From Natronobacillus azotifigens (lineage in GTDB: Bacteria; Bacillota; Bacilli; Bacillales; Amphibacillaceae), in the NCBI RefSeq assembly GCF_026805325.1, contig NZ_JAPRAT010000016.1, positions 17,411 through 81,410 of the forward strand: a DNA stretch of 64,000 nucleotides, written 5' to 3'. The notes beneath the pieces were generated by a model. It was not told the origin of the DNA and ran no database searches. It was given only the letters and a program-made list of their open reading frames with translations. Below, piece by piece: positions 1 through 13,695 of this stretch. The number at the start of each line of letters is the position of its first letter. Position 1 is the stretch's first letter. The translations under genes were made by a program, and so were the position numbers.

Positions 1-112
1 GAACCTAGGGGAAAAACCCGCCTTAAAGAAGTTACAGTTCCTTTGATCCTCTCTACCTTCGCGTGAACATCATTAAAGGTAAAAAAATAAATTATTTACC
101 ACACAGTTTGTC
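1..112 (-). repeat. dispersed intergenic repeat, copy A (truncated by window edge)
   Basis: Read on the reverse strand, this stretch matches 22832-22945 and 63815-63925. The shared blocks are TTTAATGATGTTCACGCG, CTGTAACTTCTTTAAGG, GGGTTTTTC and CCTAGGTT, in the same order and spacing. The copy runs off the left edge of the window. No open reading frame is conserved between the copies. It lies upstream of lspA in the opposite orientation. Its nature (small RNA, decayed mobile-element end or MITE) is unknown. Confidence 0.8.
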
Positions 113-245
113 TCAGGTGTATAAAATTGGAGGGGAATGGCGTTTGAAGCATATGGTTGGGAAAAGTCGTTCTTACCACCTTGTAATAGGTAAAATTAGT
201 GCTTTAGCATAAAACTAGGTGTTCGTAATGATTTTTCCTTTTTCG

Positions 246-265
246 CTTGGTTTGTGGTAAAATGC
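246..265 (+). promoter_or_regulatory. candidate extended -10 promoter for lspA-rluD
   Basis: TGGTAAAAT (-10 hexamer TAAAAT at 258-263 with an upstream TG) lies about 33 bases before the lspA start. No good -35 hexamer is visible 17 bases upstream, so this would be an extended -10 promoter. Assigned by eye only. Confidence 0.4.
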
Positions 266-295
266 TAGAGAGAAAAGAGAGAATGGGGGAGTAAC

Positions 296-757
296 ATGCG
301 TTATTACTTACTCGCATTAGGTGTCATTATCATTGATCAATTAACCAAGTGGTGGGTTGTTACAAACATGGAACTGCGTGAAAGTATTCCTGTAATTGAA
401 AATTTCTTTTATATTACTTCACACCGCAATCCAGGTGCTGCTTGGGGGATTCTAGCAGGTCAAATGGCATTTTTTTATGTGATTACTTTAGTTGTCATTG
501 GTCTAATTGTTTACTATATGCAAAAGTATGCGAAGGATAATATTTGGACAGGCATTGCATTGGGGTTGGTATTAGGAGGAGCGATTGGAAATTTTATTGA
601 CCGCTTAATTTTTCAAGAGGTTGTTGATTTTCTGAATGTCTACATAGGAAGCTATAATTATCCTATTTTTAATATAGCTGATTCTGCATTGGTAATCGGT
701 GTAATCATTATATTTATCATAACATTTAAAGAAGAGCTTCAGAAAGGAAGAAAATAA
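296..757 (+). CDS. lspA: lipoprotein signal peptidase (signal peptidase II)
   Basis: Integral-membrane aspartyl protease that removes the signal peptide from diacylglyceryl-modified prolipoproteins. The 153-residue product has the family's four hydrophobic segments. It carries the conserved blocks IDQLTKWW near the N-terminus, [21 protein letters not shown] (first catalytic Asp) and [11 protein letters not shown] (second catalytic Asp). Length matches B. subtilis LspA (about 154). The ATG follows a GGGGGAG Shine-Dalgarno sequence. rluD begins three bases after the stop, so the two genes are cotranscribed, as in other Bacilli. Family assignment is secure. Confidence 0.96.
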   Translation: MRYYLLALGVIIIDQLTKWWVVTNMELRESIPVIENFFYITSHRNPGAAWGILAGQMAFFYVITLVVIGLIVYYMQKYAKDNIWTGIALGLVLGGAIGNFIDRLIFQEVVDFLNVYIGSYNYPIFNIADSALVIGVIIIFIITFKEELQKGRK

Positions 758-760
758 CGG

Positions 761-1675
761 ATGAATGTAAATAGTCACCGGGTTTCTGAGGAAGAAACTT
801 ATCAACGAATTGATAAGGTGTTAACCAAATTGTTGCCGGAAGTGTCTCGCTCTCAAATACAAAGTTGGATTAAATCGGGACATGTTTTGGTTAATCAAGC
901 ACCCGTAAAGAACAATTATAAATGTGAACCAGATGCAGTGATTTCTTGGGAAATTCCAGAACCTGAAGAAATGGAAATAAAAGCAGAAGATATTCCAATT
1001 GAGATTGTTTATGAAGATAAAGATGTCCTTGTTGTAAATAAACCTAGAGGTATGGTTGTACACCCATCTATTGGGCATTCTTCAGAAACATTAGTTAACG
1101 CATTACTTCATCATTGTAATGACTTATCTGGAATTAATGGTGTCATCAGACCTGGAATTGTTCACCGAATTGATCGTGATACGAGTGGATTACTTATGGT
1201 AGCTAAAAATGATCAAGCGCATCAAGCATTGGCAGAGCAACTTCAAGCAAAGACTGTAAAGCGTTCTTATGTCGCACTTGTCCATGGTGCAATTCCTCAT
1301 GAATATGGAACAATTGAAGCGCCAATTGCTCGTGATCCGAAAGATCGTCAAAGCATGACTGTTGTTACAGGTGGCCGGGATGCGATCACACATTTTGAAG
1401 TGATCGAACGTATTAATCAGCTCTTTACTTATGTAAAGTGTGTATTGGAAACAGGAAGGACCCATCAAATTCGTGTTCATATGAAATATATTGGTTTTCC
1501 TCTTGTTGGTGACCCTAAATATGGACAAAGAAAGTCACTTTCGATGAATGGTCAGGCATTACATGCTCAAGAACTGGGGTTTGAACATCCAACAACTAAA
1601 GAATGGTTACAGTTTACTGTTGAACCACCAGAAGAATTTAACGAAGCTTTAAAAAAAATCAGAGAAATGCATTGA
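761..1675 (+). CDS. rluD: RluD-family 23S rRNA pseudouridine synthase
   Basis: Converts uridines of large-subunit rRNA to pseudouridine. Residues about 15-75 form an S4 RNA-binding domain (RIDKVLTKLLPEVSRSQ). A RsuA/RluA catalytic domain follows, with the catalytic-Asp motif HRIDRDTSGLLMVAK near residue 135 and the later GRTHQIRVHM motif. The 304-residue length equals B. subtilis YlyB. Which uridines it modifies cannot be read from sequence; Bacillus has several paralogues. Its TGA stop lies inside the -35 hexamer of the pyr operon promoter, so this gene physically abuts the next transcription unit. Confidence 0.92.
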   Translation: MNVNSHRVSEEETYQRIDKVLTKLLPEVSRSQIQSWIKSGHVLVNQAPVKNNYKCEPDAVISWEIPEPEEMEIKAEDIPIEIVYEDKDVLVVNKPRGMVVHPSIGHSSETLVNALLHHCNDLSGINGVIRPGIVHRIDRDTSGLLMVAKNDQAHQALAEQLQAKTVKRSYVALVHGAIPHEYGTIEAPIARDPKDRQSMTVVTGGRDAITHFEVIERINQLFTYVKCVLETGRTHQIRVHMKYIGFPLVGDPKYGQRKSLSMNGQALHAQELGFEHPTTKEWLQFTVEPPEEFNEALKKIREMH

Positions 1676-1700
1676 CATAATTCGAGTTTTTTGGAATAAT
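1672..1700 (+). promoter_or_regulatory. SigA-type promoter of the pyr operon
   Basis: A perfect -35 TTGACA (1672-1677), a 17-base spacer and -10 AATAAT (1695-1700). The -35 overlaps the rluD stop codon. Transcription would start near 1707, just upstream of the PyrR-binding leader hairpin. Confidence 0.8.
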
Positions 1701-1714
1701 AGTTAGTAATTAAA

Positions 1715-1822
1715 TAACCTTTAAAGACAGTCCCGTGAGGCTGAAAAGGATTCGGTTTTTGATCTAGATACGATAGGTATATCTAAATCCCTTTTCTCAC
1801 GTGGAGAAAAGGGATTTTTTGG
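1715..1822 (+). promoter_or_regulatory. PyrR attenuator 1 (leader of pyrR)
   Basis: The leader contains the PyrR-binding anti-antiterminator: GTCCCGTGAGGCTG within a CCTTT/AAAGG stem (about 1718-1750). It matches the known PyrR loop consensus. A strong terminator follows: stem AATCCCTTTTCTC / GAGAAAAGGGATT with a T run (1786-1820). UMP-bound PyrR stabilises the first hairpin and allows the terminator to form, which shuts off the operon. The mechanism is established for B. subtilis; here it is inferred from conserved sequence and layout. Confidence 0.92.
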
Positions 1823-1845
1823 TTATTCACTTAGAGATGGGGTGA

Positions 1846-2397
<552 letters not shown>

Positions 2398-2398
2398 T

Positions 2399-2499
2399 AA
2401 ACCTTTAAACAAGTCCTGAGAGGCTTGCAAGGTTGTTAAGGGATACGTGTGCAATCGACACGTCTACCTCTTTGCGACTTTGCAGAGAGGTTTTTTTGT
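2399..2499 (+). promoter_or_regulatory. PyrR attenuator 2 (between pyrR and pyrP)
   Basis: A second PyrR loop, AAGTCCTGAGAGGCTTGCAAGG, bracketed by AACCTT/AAGGTT (about 2400-2433), precedes a terminator ACCTCT...AGAGGT with seven T residues (2466-2497). This repeats the architecture of attenuator 1 and should down-regulate pyrP and downstream genes separately from pyrR. Confidence 0.9.
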
Positions 2500-2540
2500 G
2501 TTAAATGACAAAAAAGATAAGTGAAGAGAGGATGTTTTTG

Positions 2541-3908
2541 ATGGAAAGATTAGATATGGTAATGGATGTAGGAGATGTTCCAAAAAAATCAAAATGGTTT
2601 ATGCTTAGTTTACAGCACTTATTTGCGATGTTTGGCGCAACTATTTTAGTACCATTCTTAACAGGTCTACCACCAGCTGTGGCTCTTATATCAAGCGGTA
2701 CAGGGACACTTGCTTACTTACTGATCACAAAAGGGAAAATTCCAGCATATCTCGGTTCAAGTTTTGCATTTATTCCACCGATAATTGCGGTTGTTGGAGA
2801 TTATGGTGTCCCTGGGGCGATGGTTGGTAGTTTCTTCGCTGGACTTTCCTATGGTCTTATTGCATTGCTAATTGGTGCCTTTGGTCTAGATTGGATTATG
2901 AAAGTACTACCACCAATTGTTGTAGGACCAGTTATTATTGTGATTGGTTTAAGTTTAGCGCCAACAGCAATTGATATGGCAATGAATGTTGATGGTGAAT
3001 ATAGTGGGCTGTATTTCTCTGCTGCAATGGTTACTTTATTAGTTACGGTAATTGGTTCCTTGTTCTTCCGTGGGATTTTCAGTTTAATCCCGATCTTAAT
3101 CGGAATCGTTTGTGGCTACCTTTACTCTTTGGCGTTTGGTATTGTGGATACAGAGGCAATCAGTGCAACATGGAGTAATATCATTGGAGCGGGTTCCGTA
3201 GGAGAATTCTTTGGTGCAATCTTTGTTCTTCCAGAGTTCGTTATTCCGTTTAAAGATTATTCTCCATTTGAAGTAATGAATTTAAGCATTTTCTGGATGA
3301 TGGTACCGATAGCAGTGGTGACCATTGCTGAGCATATTGGTGATCAAATGGTCTTGTCTAAAGTTGTTGGACGTGACTTTGTTAAAAATCCTGGTTTACA
3401 TCGCTCAATCATGGGTGATGGTGTGGCTACGATTATTTCATCTTGTTTGGGTGGACCACCTAATACAACGTATGGTGAAAATATTGGTGTACTAGCAATC
3501 ACGAGAGTGTTTAGTGTGTTTGTAATTGGTGGGGCAGCAGTTTTAGCAATCACTTTCGGCTTCGTCGGTATTATCTCAGATGTAATTGCTTCGATCCCTA
3601 CTCCAGTTATGGGTGGTGTGTCTATCTTACTGTTCGGTATCATCGCTTCAAGCGGTTTACGAATGCTAGTAGATAATAAGATAGATTTAGGAAACAACAG
3701 AAACTTAATTATATCTTCTGTCATTCTTGTCATCGGTATTGGTGGAGCGATGATTCGATTTAACATAGCCGAAGTTAATATCGAAATTGCAGGAATGGCT
3801 CTAGCTGCAATCGTTGGTGTCATCTTAAACTTAATTTTACCAGGGAAAGAAGCTGGTTACGGAGAAGGCCAAATGTTTGCGGAAGAGACAGTAGAAGAAA
3901 AAGAATAA
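2541..3908 (+). CDS. pyrP: uracil permease (NCS2 family)
   Basis: Proton-coupled uracil importer of the nucleobase:cation symporter-2 family, feeding the salvage arm of pyrimidine metabolism. The protein is almost wholly hydrophobic, with about 12-14 membrane segments. It carries the family signatures AEHIGDQMVLSKVVGRDF and GGPPNTTYGENIGVLA, which form the substrate-site helices. The start was set at ATG 2541 (455 residues) because GAGAGG lies nine bases before it; in-frame ATGs at 2505 and 2532 are poorly placed. B. subtilis PyrP has about 435 residues. Lies downstream of PyrR attenuator 2. Confidence 0.93.
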   Translation: MERLDMVMDVGDVPKKSKWFMLSLQHLFAMFGATILVPFLTGLPPAVALISSGTGTLAYLLITKGKIPAYLGSSFAFIPPIIAVVGDYGVPGAMVGSFFAGLSYGLIALLIGAFGLDWIMKVLPPIVVGPVIIVIGLSLAPTAIDMAMNVDGEYSGLYFSAAMVTLLVTVIGSLFFRGIFSLIPILIGIVCGYLYSLAFGIVDTEAISATWSNIIGAGSVGEFFGAIFVLPEFVIPFKDYSPFEVMNLSIFWMMVPIAVVTIAEHIGDQMVLSKVVGRDFVKNPGLHRSIMGDGVATIISSCLGGPPNTTYGENIGVLAITRVFSVFVIGGAAVLAITFGFVGIISDVIASIPTPVMGGVSILLFGIIASSGLRMLVDNKIDLGNNRNLIISSVILVIGIGGAMIRFNIAEVNIEIAGMALAAIVGVILNLILPGKEAGYGEGQMFAEETVEEKE

Positions 3909-3913
3909 TGCAA

Positions 3914-3952
3914 AATGGGACTGTCGAATCGATTATTGGACAGTCCCTTTTA
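3914..3952 (+). terminator. hairpin terminator between pyrP and pyrB
   Basis: GGGACTGTC (3917-3925) pairs perfectly with GACAGTCCC (3939-3947), followed by TTTT. Unlike the two upstream attenuators, I see no PyrR-binding loop (GTCC..GAGAGGCT type) before it, so it looks like a plain or leaky terminator rather than a third attenuator. Confidence 0.75.
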
Positions 3953-4047
3953 TAAAGCCAATTTTCGTACTTAAGAGTCGGAAAATAATGATCATTTTTT
4001 AAAAAATTAAACTGTTTCGCTAAATAACTGGAAAGGGAGCTGGGAAC

Positions 4048-4977
4048 ATGAATAATTTTGTCTCCATGAAAGAAATGTCGGCAATCCAAATTCATCAACT
4101 ATTGAAAACTGCTTCGGATATTGAAAGAAATGGTGTATCACCATTATCAGAGCAATTGTTTGCTGCAAATCTTTTTTTTGAACCTAGTACACGAACAAAA
4201 ATGAGTTTTGTTGTAGCGGAAAAAAAACTAGGCTTAGAAGTGTTGGATTTTGACGCAGGTTCATCAAGCTTGCAAAAGGGAGAATCGGTCTACGATACTG
4301 CGAAAACGCTAGAATCCATTGGTGCAAATTTATTAGTCGTTCGACATCCGGTGGCAAATCAAGTGCAACAATTAGCAAAGCAACTTACGATTCCAGTTAT
4401 TAATGCCGGTGATGGTGCAGGTGAGCACCCTACACAATGCCTGTTAGACTTATACACCATGTACCAAGAATTTCAGAGTTTTCAAGGTTTGAACGTTTTG
4501 ATTGTCGGGGATGTAGTGCATAGTCGTGTTGCACGATCAAACGCCTATGCGTTGAAAACCTTGGGTGCAAATGTTTATTTCTCATCAAAACCACAATGGC
4601 AAGATGCAGAATTGGATTTCCCATACCTTGATCTAGATGAAGCCATTGAAATGTGTGACGTTGTGATGTTATTGCGTATTCAATTGGAACGCCACGAAGA
4701 AAATACAGTATTAGATCAAGACAGTTATTTAGCAAAATATGGCTTAACCATAGAACGAGAAAGAAAAATGAAAGATCATGCGATCATTCTTCATCCAGCC
4801 CCTGTAAATCGAGGGATTGAAATCGCAGATCAACTGGTAGAGTGTGAGCGTTCGCGAATTTTCACTCAAATGAAAAACGGTGTAACAACGAGAATGGCTG
4901 TAATTCAACAACTACTTCAATCAGGAGGAACAACTCATGTCAATCATTTTAACCAATTTGAAGCAAATTTCCGCTAA
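4048..4977 (+). CDS. pyrB: aspartate carbamoyltransferase catalytic chain
   Basis: Condenses carbamoyl phosphate with L-aspartate to N-carbamoylaspartate, the committed step of pyrimidine synthesis. The carbamoyl-phosphate-binding signature [12 protein letters not shown] occurs near residue 48, with HPxQ-type [13 protein letters not shown] near 130 and the aspartate loop [12 protein letters not shown] near 255. No regulatory chain gene (pyrI) follows, as expected for the Bacillus enzyme. At 309 residues it is slightly longer than B. subtilis PyrB (304), and its end overlaps pyrC by 41 bases, suggesting translational coupling. GGAAAGGGAG provides the ribosome-binding site. Confidence 0.97.
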   Translation: MNNFVSMKEMSAIQIHQLLKTASDIERNGVSPLSEQLFAANLFFEPSTRTKMSFVVAEKKLGLEVLDFDAGSSSLQKGESVYDTAKTLESIGANLLVVRHPVANQVQQLAKQLTIPVINAGDGAGEHPTQCLLDLYTMYQEFQSFQGLNVLIVGDVVHSRVARSNAYALKTLGANVYFSSKPQWQDAELDFPYLDLDEAIEMCDVVMLLRIQLERHEENTVLDQDSYLAKYGLTIERERKMKDHAIILHPAPVNRGIEIADQLVECERSRIFTQMKNGVTTRMAVIQQLLQSGGTTHVNHFNQFEANFR

Positions 4978-6241
4978 ACAAACAGTAGACAATAATGAAG
5001 TGAAAATTAGTAATGGAAAGATTGAAGAAATATCACCAAATATTAACCGTTCAGATAATGATCAAGTGATCGACTGCCAAGGGAATTTATTATCAGCAGG
5101 TTTTGTGGATGTTCATGTTCATTTGCGTGAGCCAGGTGGAGAACAAAAGGAAACCATTGCTACGGGAACGAAAGCTGCTGCACGTGGTGGTTATACGACG
5201 ATTTGTTCGATGCCTAATACCGTACCAGTTCCTGATCACGTCGATACAATGGAAATGATCATGGAGAAAATTGAGCAAACTGCACATGTTCGTGTACTTC
5301 CTTATGCTTCCATTACTGTTGGATTACAAGGTGAGAAACTCACCGACATGGTTGCATTAAAAAAAGCTGGGGCATTTGCTTTTACCGATGATGGCGTCGG
5401 GGTTCAGACGGCAGATCATATGCTACAAGCAATGGAACAAGCGAAAAAAATAGATATGGCAATTGTTGCACATTGTGAAGATAATTCATTAATTCATCAA
5501 GGAGCCGTACATAAAGGGGATGTTAGTGAACGACTTGGAATCAATGGCATTCCATCGGTATGTGAATCGGTTCAAATTGCGCGAGATGTTTTGTTAGCTG
5601 AAGCTGCGGGTTGTCATTATCATGTCTGTCATGTTAGTACTAAGGAATCAGTTCGTGTAATACGTGATGCAAAACGGGCAGGAATTAACGTAACGGCAGA
5701 AGTATCGCCACATCATTTGCTGTTAAATGAAATGGATATTAAAGAGCCAGATACAAACTTCAAGATGAATCCACCATTACGTTCAAAAGAAGACCAAGAA
5801 GCATTATTGGAAGGTCTAATCGATGGCACGATTGACTTCATTGCAACAGATCATGCACCACACACAGAAGATGAGAAAGCACAACACATCACAAAGGCAC
5901 CCTTTGGTATTGTAGGGTTAGAAACAGCATTTGGTCTCTTATATACACACTTAGTGAAAAAAAATATATGTCAACTTGATCAATTAATCGAATGGTTGAC
6001 TGTAAAACCTGCTCAAGTATTTAATCTTCCTGCTGGAAAGCTAGAAGTTGGAGCACCTGCTGATCTTGTTTTGCTTGACTTAACAAGAGAATGGCAAATC
6101 GATAAAACGAATTTTCAATCAAAAGGGAAAAATACACCCTTTGATCAATGGGAAATTACTGGATTACCAATATTAACATTAGTTGACGGTAAAATTGTTT
6201 TTCAGGAGGATGGTTATGTTGAAGCGACAGCTCGTACTTGA
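4937..6241 (+). CDS. pyrC: dihydroorotase
   Basis: Cyclises N-carbamoylaspartate to dihydroorotate. Member of the amidohydrolase superfamily: zinc-binding [10 protein letters not shown] (HxH, near residue 60), later His ligands in IVAHCEDN and YHVCHVST, and the catalytic-Asp motif FIATDHAPH. Its 434 residues compare with 428 in B. subtilis. AGGAGG eight bases upstream sets the ATG at 4937, inside the end of pyrB. The 3' end overlaps the start of pyrAA. Confidence 0.97.
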   Translation: MSIILTNLKQISAKQTVDNNEVKISNGKIEEISPNINRSDNDQVIDCQGNLLSAGFVDVHVHLREPGGEQKETIATGTKAAARGGYTTICSMPNTVPVPDHVDTMEMIMEKIEQTAHVRVLPYASITVGLQGEKLTDMVALKKAGAFAFTDDGVGVQTADHMLQAMEQAKKIDMAIVAHCEDNSLIHQGAVHKGDVSERLGINGIPSVCESVQIARDVLLAEAAGCHYHVCHVSTKESVRVIRDAKRAGINVTAEVSPHHLLLNEMDIKEPDTNFKMNPPLRSKEDQEALLEGLIDGTIDFIATDHAPHTEDEKAQHITKAPFGIVGLETAFGLLYTHLVKKNICQLDQLIEWLTVKPAQVFNLPAGKLEVGAPADLVLLDLTREWQIDKTNFQSKGKNTPFDQWEITGLPILTLVDGKIVFQEDGYVEATART

Positions 6242-7313
6242 AGATGGCACAGTATTTAACGGAGAAGCATACGGTTGTTTAAAAGAAAATAGTGGGGAAA
6301 TTGTTTTTAATACAGGAATGACAGGATATCAGGAAATCTTATCTGATCCATCTTATTGCGGTCAAATTGTTACGATGACTTATCCGCTGATTGGTAATTA
6401 TGGAGTTAATCGCGATGATTTTGAGACAATCGATCCATCGATCCATGGTTTGGTTGTTAAGGAAATGTGTGATACACCTTCTAATTTTCGTAATGAAGAA
6501 CCACTAGATACGTATCTGAAAGCAAAAGGTATTCCAGCTATAGCAGGAATTGATACAAGAAAATTAACAAAAATCATTCGTAAACATGGAACAATGAAGG
6601 GTATTTTAACGGCAGCAACAGAAGAAAGACAAACGGAAACACTTGAAATTACTGCTGATTGGCCACGTTTAATGACCAATCAAGTAGAACGTGTCTCCAC
6701 TTCCAATCCTTATGTGGTGCCAGGACGAGGATACCGAATCGTGTTGGTTGATTTTGGCATGAAGCATGGTATACTACGAGATTTAACGAAAAGAAAATGT
6801 CACGTGACTGTTGTACCTTATCATTATCAAGCAGATGAGATCCTGCGTTTAAAACCTGATGGAATTATGTTAACGAACGGACCTGGTGATCCGAAGAATG
6901 TTCCAGAGGCAATTCAAATGATTAAAGATTTAATTGGGAAGGTACCCATTTTCGGAATCTGTTTAGGACATCAACTCTTAGCACTTGCGTGTGGAGGCGA
7001 TACGGAAAAAATGAAATTCGGTCATCGTGGTTCTAATCATCCAGTTAAAGATTTAACACGAAACAAAACACACCTTACCTCACAGAACCATGGCTATGCC
7101 GTTACAGAAAAATCATTGGTAAACACCGATTTAGTATTAACACATGTTGCCATTAATGATGGCACAGTTGAAGGAATCAGACATCGTCAGTATCCGGCGT
7201 TCTCTGTACAATACCATCCAGAAAGTTCTCCAGGACCTGAGGATACTAGTTATTTATTTGATCAATTCATGACAGAGATAAGTGACCACAAAAGACAAGT
7301 GAAGGAGGACTAA
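6216..7313 (+). CDS. pyrAA: carbamoyl-phosphate synthase, pyrimidine-specific small (glutaminase) chain
   Basis: Hydrolyses glutamine and channels ammonia to the large chain PyrAB. The class-I amidotransferase triad is visible: Cys in [15 protein letters not shown] and His/Glu in [12 protein letters not shown]. The N-terminal CPSase small-chain domain includes [16 protein letters not shown]. The start is ATG 6216, six bases after AGGAGG and inside pyrC; in-frame upstream codons lack a ribosome-binding site. Length of 365 residues matches the B. subtilis pyr-specific enzyme (364). Placement in the pyr operon supports a pyrimidine-specific rather than arginine-specific role. Confidence 0.96.
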   Translation: MLKRQLVLEDGTVFNGEAYGCLKENSGEIVFNTGMTGYQEILSDPSYCGQIVTMTYPLIGNYGVNRDDFETIDPSIHGLVVKEMCDTPSNFRNEEPLDTYLKAKGIPAIAGIDTRKLTKIIRKHGTMKGILTAATEERQTETLEITADWPRLMTNQVERVSTSNPYVVPGRGYRIVLVDFGMKHGILRDLTKRKCHVTVVPYHYQADEILRLKPDGIMLTNGPGDPKNVPEAIQMIKDLIGKVPIFGICLGHQLLALACGGDTEKMKFGHRGSNHPVKDLTRNKTHLTSQNHGYAVTEKSLVNTDLVLTHVAINDGTVEGIRHRQYPAFSVQYHPESSPGPEDTSYLFDQFMTEISDHKRQVKED

Positions 7314-7315
7314 CC

Positions 7316-10300
7316 ATGCCTAAGCGTACAGATATGAAAAAAATATTGGTGATTGGATCAGGTCCAATTATCATTGGACAAGCTGCTGAATTTGATTATT
7401 CGGGTACACAAGCATGTCAGGCACTAAAGGAAGAAGGCTATACAGTAATTTTAGCAAACTCAAATCCAGCTACGATTATGACGGATCACACGATTGCAGA
7501 TACAGTTTATATGGAACCATTAACGGTTGAATTTTTAGCAAAAATCATTCGCAAAGAACGGCCAGATGCTATTTTGCCAACACTAGGTGGACAAACAGGA
7601 TTGAACTTAGCGATTGAATTAGAGAACAGTGGGATTCTGAAGAAGTATCCGACTGAATTATTAGGAACATCTCTAGATGCGATTCAATTAGCGGAAGATC
7701 GTGAGAAGTTTCGTGATTTGATGCATGAATTAAACGAACCGGTTCCTGAGAGTTCAATCGTAACAACCGTTGACGAAGCACTTGCATTTGCTGATGAAAT
7801 TGGCTATCCACTAATTGTTCGTCCAGCGTATACACTAGGCGGAACTGGTGGGGGAATGTGCTATAACGAAAAAGATCTACGAGAAATCACGAGAAGTGGT
7901 TTGAGTTTATCCCCAGTTAACCAATGTTTAATCGAACGAAATATTGCTGGCTTTAAAGAAGTTGAATACGAAGTAATGCGTGATCACAATGATCAAGCGA
8001 TCGTCGTTTGTAATATGGAAAACATTGATCCTGTCGGTATTCATACAGGAGATTCTATTGTAGTAGCTCCTTCCCAGACGTTAAGTGACCGTGAATATCA
8101 AATGCTTCGTAATGCATCATTAAAGATTATTCGTGCGCTAAAAATTGAAGGTGGATGTAATGTTCAACTTGCTTTAGATCCGGATAGTTTTGAATACTAT
8201 ATCATTGAGGTGAATCCTCGAGTGAGTCGTTCATCTGCACTAGCTTCGAAAGCAACTGGGTATCCGATTGCTAAGATCGCAGCAAAGATTGCAGTTGGAC
8301 TTACGTTGGATGAAATTAAAAATCCAATCACACAAACAACCTATGCTGCCTTTGAGCCAGCTTTGGATTATGTGGTAACAAAATTCCCGCGTTTTCCATT
8401 TGATAAATTTACTAGCGGAAACAGAACATTAGGAACACAAATGAAAGCTACGGGAGAAGTAATGGCAATTGGTCGTACATTTGAAGAATCCTTCTTAAAG
8501 GGAATTCGTTCCTTAGACTTTAGTGGAGAAGATTTTCGTCTTGCTCAATTCGAAACAGAAACTGATGAAAAACTTGAGGAAATGTTGTTAAAAGCAGATG
8601 ATCAACGGGTGTTTGTTTTAGCGGAAGTACTTCGACGTGGATACACGATAGAATCGATCCACCAGATAACAAAAATCGATTTATTCTTCTTAAACAAATT
8701 GAAGAAAATTATTGATTATGAACAAGTATTAGTAGAGAACAAGCTGGATCTAGCAGTATTACAACGTGCGAAAGATTTAGGATTTTCCGATCCACATATC
8801 GCAAGGATTTGGCAAGAAGATGTTGATGTCATTTATCAAGCCCGTAAAACAAATAACATTCAACCAGTATACAAAATGGTTGATACGTGTGCAGCAGAAT
8901 TTGAATCAGCGACACCATATTTTTATAGTAGTTATGAAGAAGAACAAGAATCGATTGTTTCCACAAGAAAGAAAGTACTGGTATTAGGATCTGGGCCGAT
9001 AAGAATTGGTCAAGGGATTGAGTTTGATTATGCAACAGTACACTCTGTATTAGCATTAAAAGAAGCTGGTTATGAAGCGATTATTATGAACAACAATCCA
9101 GAAACTGTTTCTACGGATTTCAGTGTTTCTGATAAGTTATATTTTGAACCATTAACATTGGAAGATGTAATGCATGTGGTGGAATTAGAAAAACCACTTG
9201 GTGTCATTGTCCAATTTGGTGGACAAACAGCCATCAACCTAGCAGAAGGTTTGGCACACCGTGGGGTACAAATTCTTGGAACATCTTTAGAAGCGATTGA
9301 CATGGCAGAAGATCGTGATAAATTCGAGCAAATGCTAACAAGTCTTTCCATTCCACAGCCGCTTGGTAAAAGTGTTCGCCAAATTGAGCAAGCAAAAGAA
9401 GTGGCTGAAGAAATTGGCTATCCTGTATTGGTTCGACCATCTTATGTAATTGGTGGAAGTCAAATGGAGATTGTCTATAGTGAAAGTGAATTGGCATCTT
9501 ATTTGAAGAAGACAACACACATTAAACGGAAACATCCTGTTTTGATTGATAAATATTTAACAGGTATTGAAGTAGAAGTCGATGCAATTAGTGATGGGGA
9601 AACAACGATCATACCAGGAATTATGGAACACATTGAGCGAGCAGGTGTCCATTCAGGGGATTCGATTGCAGTCTATCCAACACAACGAATTACGGATAAA
9701 ACAAAGCAACAACTAATTGATACCACGATCAAAATTGCTGAACGATTGAACGTGAAAGGTCTAGTTAATATCCAATTCGTTGTTCATCACGAAGAAGTTT
9801 TCGTCATTGAGGTTAATCCTCGAGCAAGTCGTACTATTCCGTTCTTAAGTAAAATTACCGGTGTTACCATGGCAAACCTAGCGACAAGAGCAATCATGGG
9901 TGAATCCTTACAAGGAATGGGCTTTACAAGTGGTTTGTTGCCAGAACCTGAACATGTGTCGGTCAAAGTGCCTGTATTCTCTTTTGAAAAATTAAAGAGT
10001 GTCGATACGATGTTAGGGCCTGAGATGAAGTCAACAGGTGAAGCAATTGGGCGTGACAAAACATTAGAAAAAGCGTTATATAAAGGATTGGTTGCGTCAG
10101 GACTAAATATTCCGTTAGAAGGTGCTGTTTTATTAACCGTGGCGGATAAAGATAAAGAAGAGACATTAAAAATTGCGGAACGATTCCATGACCTTGGTTT
10201 TCAATTGTATGCAACTAAAGGTACAGCAGAATATATACAAGCACACGAATTGCCTGTTCAAGCTGTTGGAAAAATAGGAACAGATGAGAAAAATGTCTTA

Positions 10301-10512
10301 TCGATCATTGAGAATAATGAAGTGCAGTTTGTTGTCAATTCATTAACTTCTGGAAAAAAACCTCGTTCCGATGGATTTAGAATTAGACGAGAAGCAGTTG
10401 AACATGGAATTGCATGTTTCACTAGCTTAGATACAGCGGAAGCTATCCTAAATGTTATTGACTCTACAACATTTTCTGCTAAGCCAGTAGTAAGTAATCA
10501 GGAGGTAATTCG

Positions 10513-10516
<4 letters not shown>
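7316..10516 (+). CDS. pyrAB: carbamoyl-phosphate synthase, pyrimidine-specific large chain
   Basis: Makes carbamoyl phosphate from ammonia, bicarbonate and two ATP. The 1066-residue chain shows the family's internal duplication: [22 protein letters not shown] near the N-terminus is echoed by [20 protein letters not shown] near residue 555. Each half carries an ATP-grasp domain with [20 protein letters not shown] or [18 protein letters not shown]. The last ~130 residues form the MGS-like regulatory domain, which binds UMP/PRPP in relatives. GGAGG precedes the ATG; the 3' end overlaps pyrK by four bases (ATGA). Confidence 0.97.
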
Positions 10517-12892
<2,376 letters not shown>

Positions 12893-12906
<14 letters not shown>

Positions 12907-13516
12907 ACAAATCGTAAATAGTTTATATGATATTAAAGCAATCCAAATTAAACCAGACCGTTCTTTCACTTGGACTTCGGGAATTAAATCTCCTATATAT
13001 TGTGATAACCGAATGACGATGTCTTACCCGGAAATTCGGTCCAAAATAGCAGATGGTTTTGCGGAACAATTAGACGCACTATCTGTTGATATCGATGTAA
13101 TTGCAGGGTGTGCCACAGCAGGAATTCCACATGCTGCATGGTTAGCAGATCTCGTTCACCTTCCGATGGCTTATGTACGTTCGAAACCAAAAGAACATGG
13201 AAAAGGTAATCAAATTGAAGGTAAGATCGAAGCTGGTCAAAAGGTCGTTGTTGTTGAAGATTTAATTTCTACAGGTGGTTCTGCATTAGAATCTGTAGCG
13301 GCTATTCAAGCGGCTGGTGCAGAAGTGGTCGCTGTATTTGCGATCTTTACTTATGGACTGAAAGAGGCAGCTGTCGCTTTTCATCAAGCCAAGATTCCGT
13401 TACATACATTAACAAGTTTTGATGTATTAGTGGATGAATTGAAACAAGCGGATAGTGTTACGGAAGAAGAGGCAACAAGTTTACTTTCGTGGCGTGACCA
13501 ATTAACACTTAGTTAA
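12893..13516 (+). CDS. pyrE: orotate phosphoribosyltransferase
   Basis: Joins orotate and PRPP to form OMP. The PRPP-binding motif VVVEDLISTGGSALES is intact near residue 115. The open frame extends far upstream into pyrF, but the real start is ATG 12893, seven bases after GAGGAG and inside the last codons of pyrF; this gives 207 residues (B. subtilis about 216). It is the last gene of the operon and is followed by a strong terminator. Confidence 0.95.
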
Positions 13517-13541
13517 AGAAAATCAGGACTAGATGTTTTTA

Positions 13542-13580
13542 AAAACGACAGTTAACCATATTTGGCCAACTGTCGTTTTG
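13542..13580 (+). terminator. pyr operon terminator
   Basis: AAAACGACAGTT (13542-13553) pairs with AACTGTCGTTTT (13568-13579), closing a 14-base loop and followed by T-rich sequence. It is 25 bases past the pyrE stop. Confidence 0.88.
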
Positions 13581-13695
13581 TTTGCTTATTAGTCATTTTT
13601 TCTACCTCCATTTTTGATATATTTTAGTGTCCAATAATGTATTTCTATTTTAATTTAAAAAAGATAGCGTGTCTGTTTTAAACTTCATTATTTGT

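Noticed and set aside
137..199. A short frame starting MAFEAYGWEK in the lspA upstream region
   Set aside because: The ATG is directly against its GGAGGGG, leaving no spacer, and the frame ends after about 18 codons with no family match.
3985..4010. AATGATCATT and ATTTTTTAAAAAAT palindromes before pyrB, considered as an operator
   Set aside because: Both are simple AT-rich self-complementary runs expected by chance at this base composition; no known regulator site matches.
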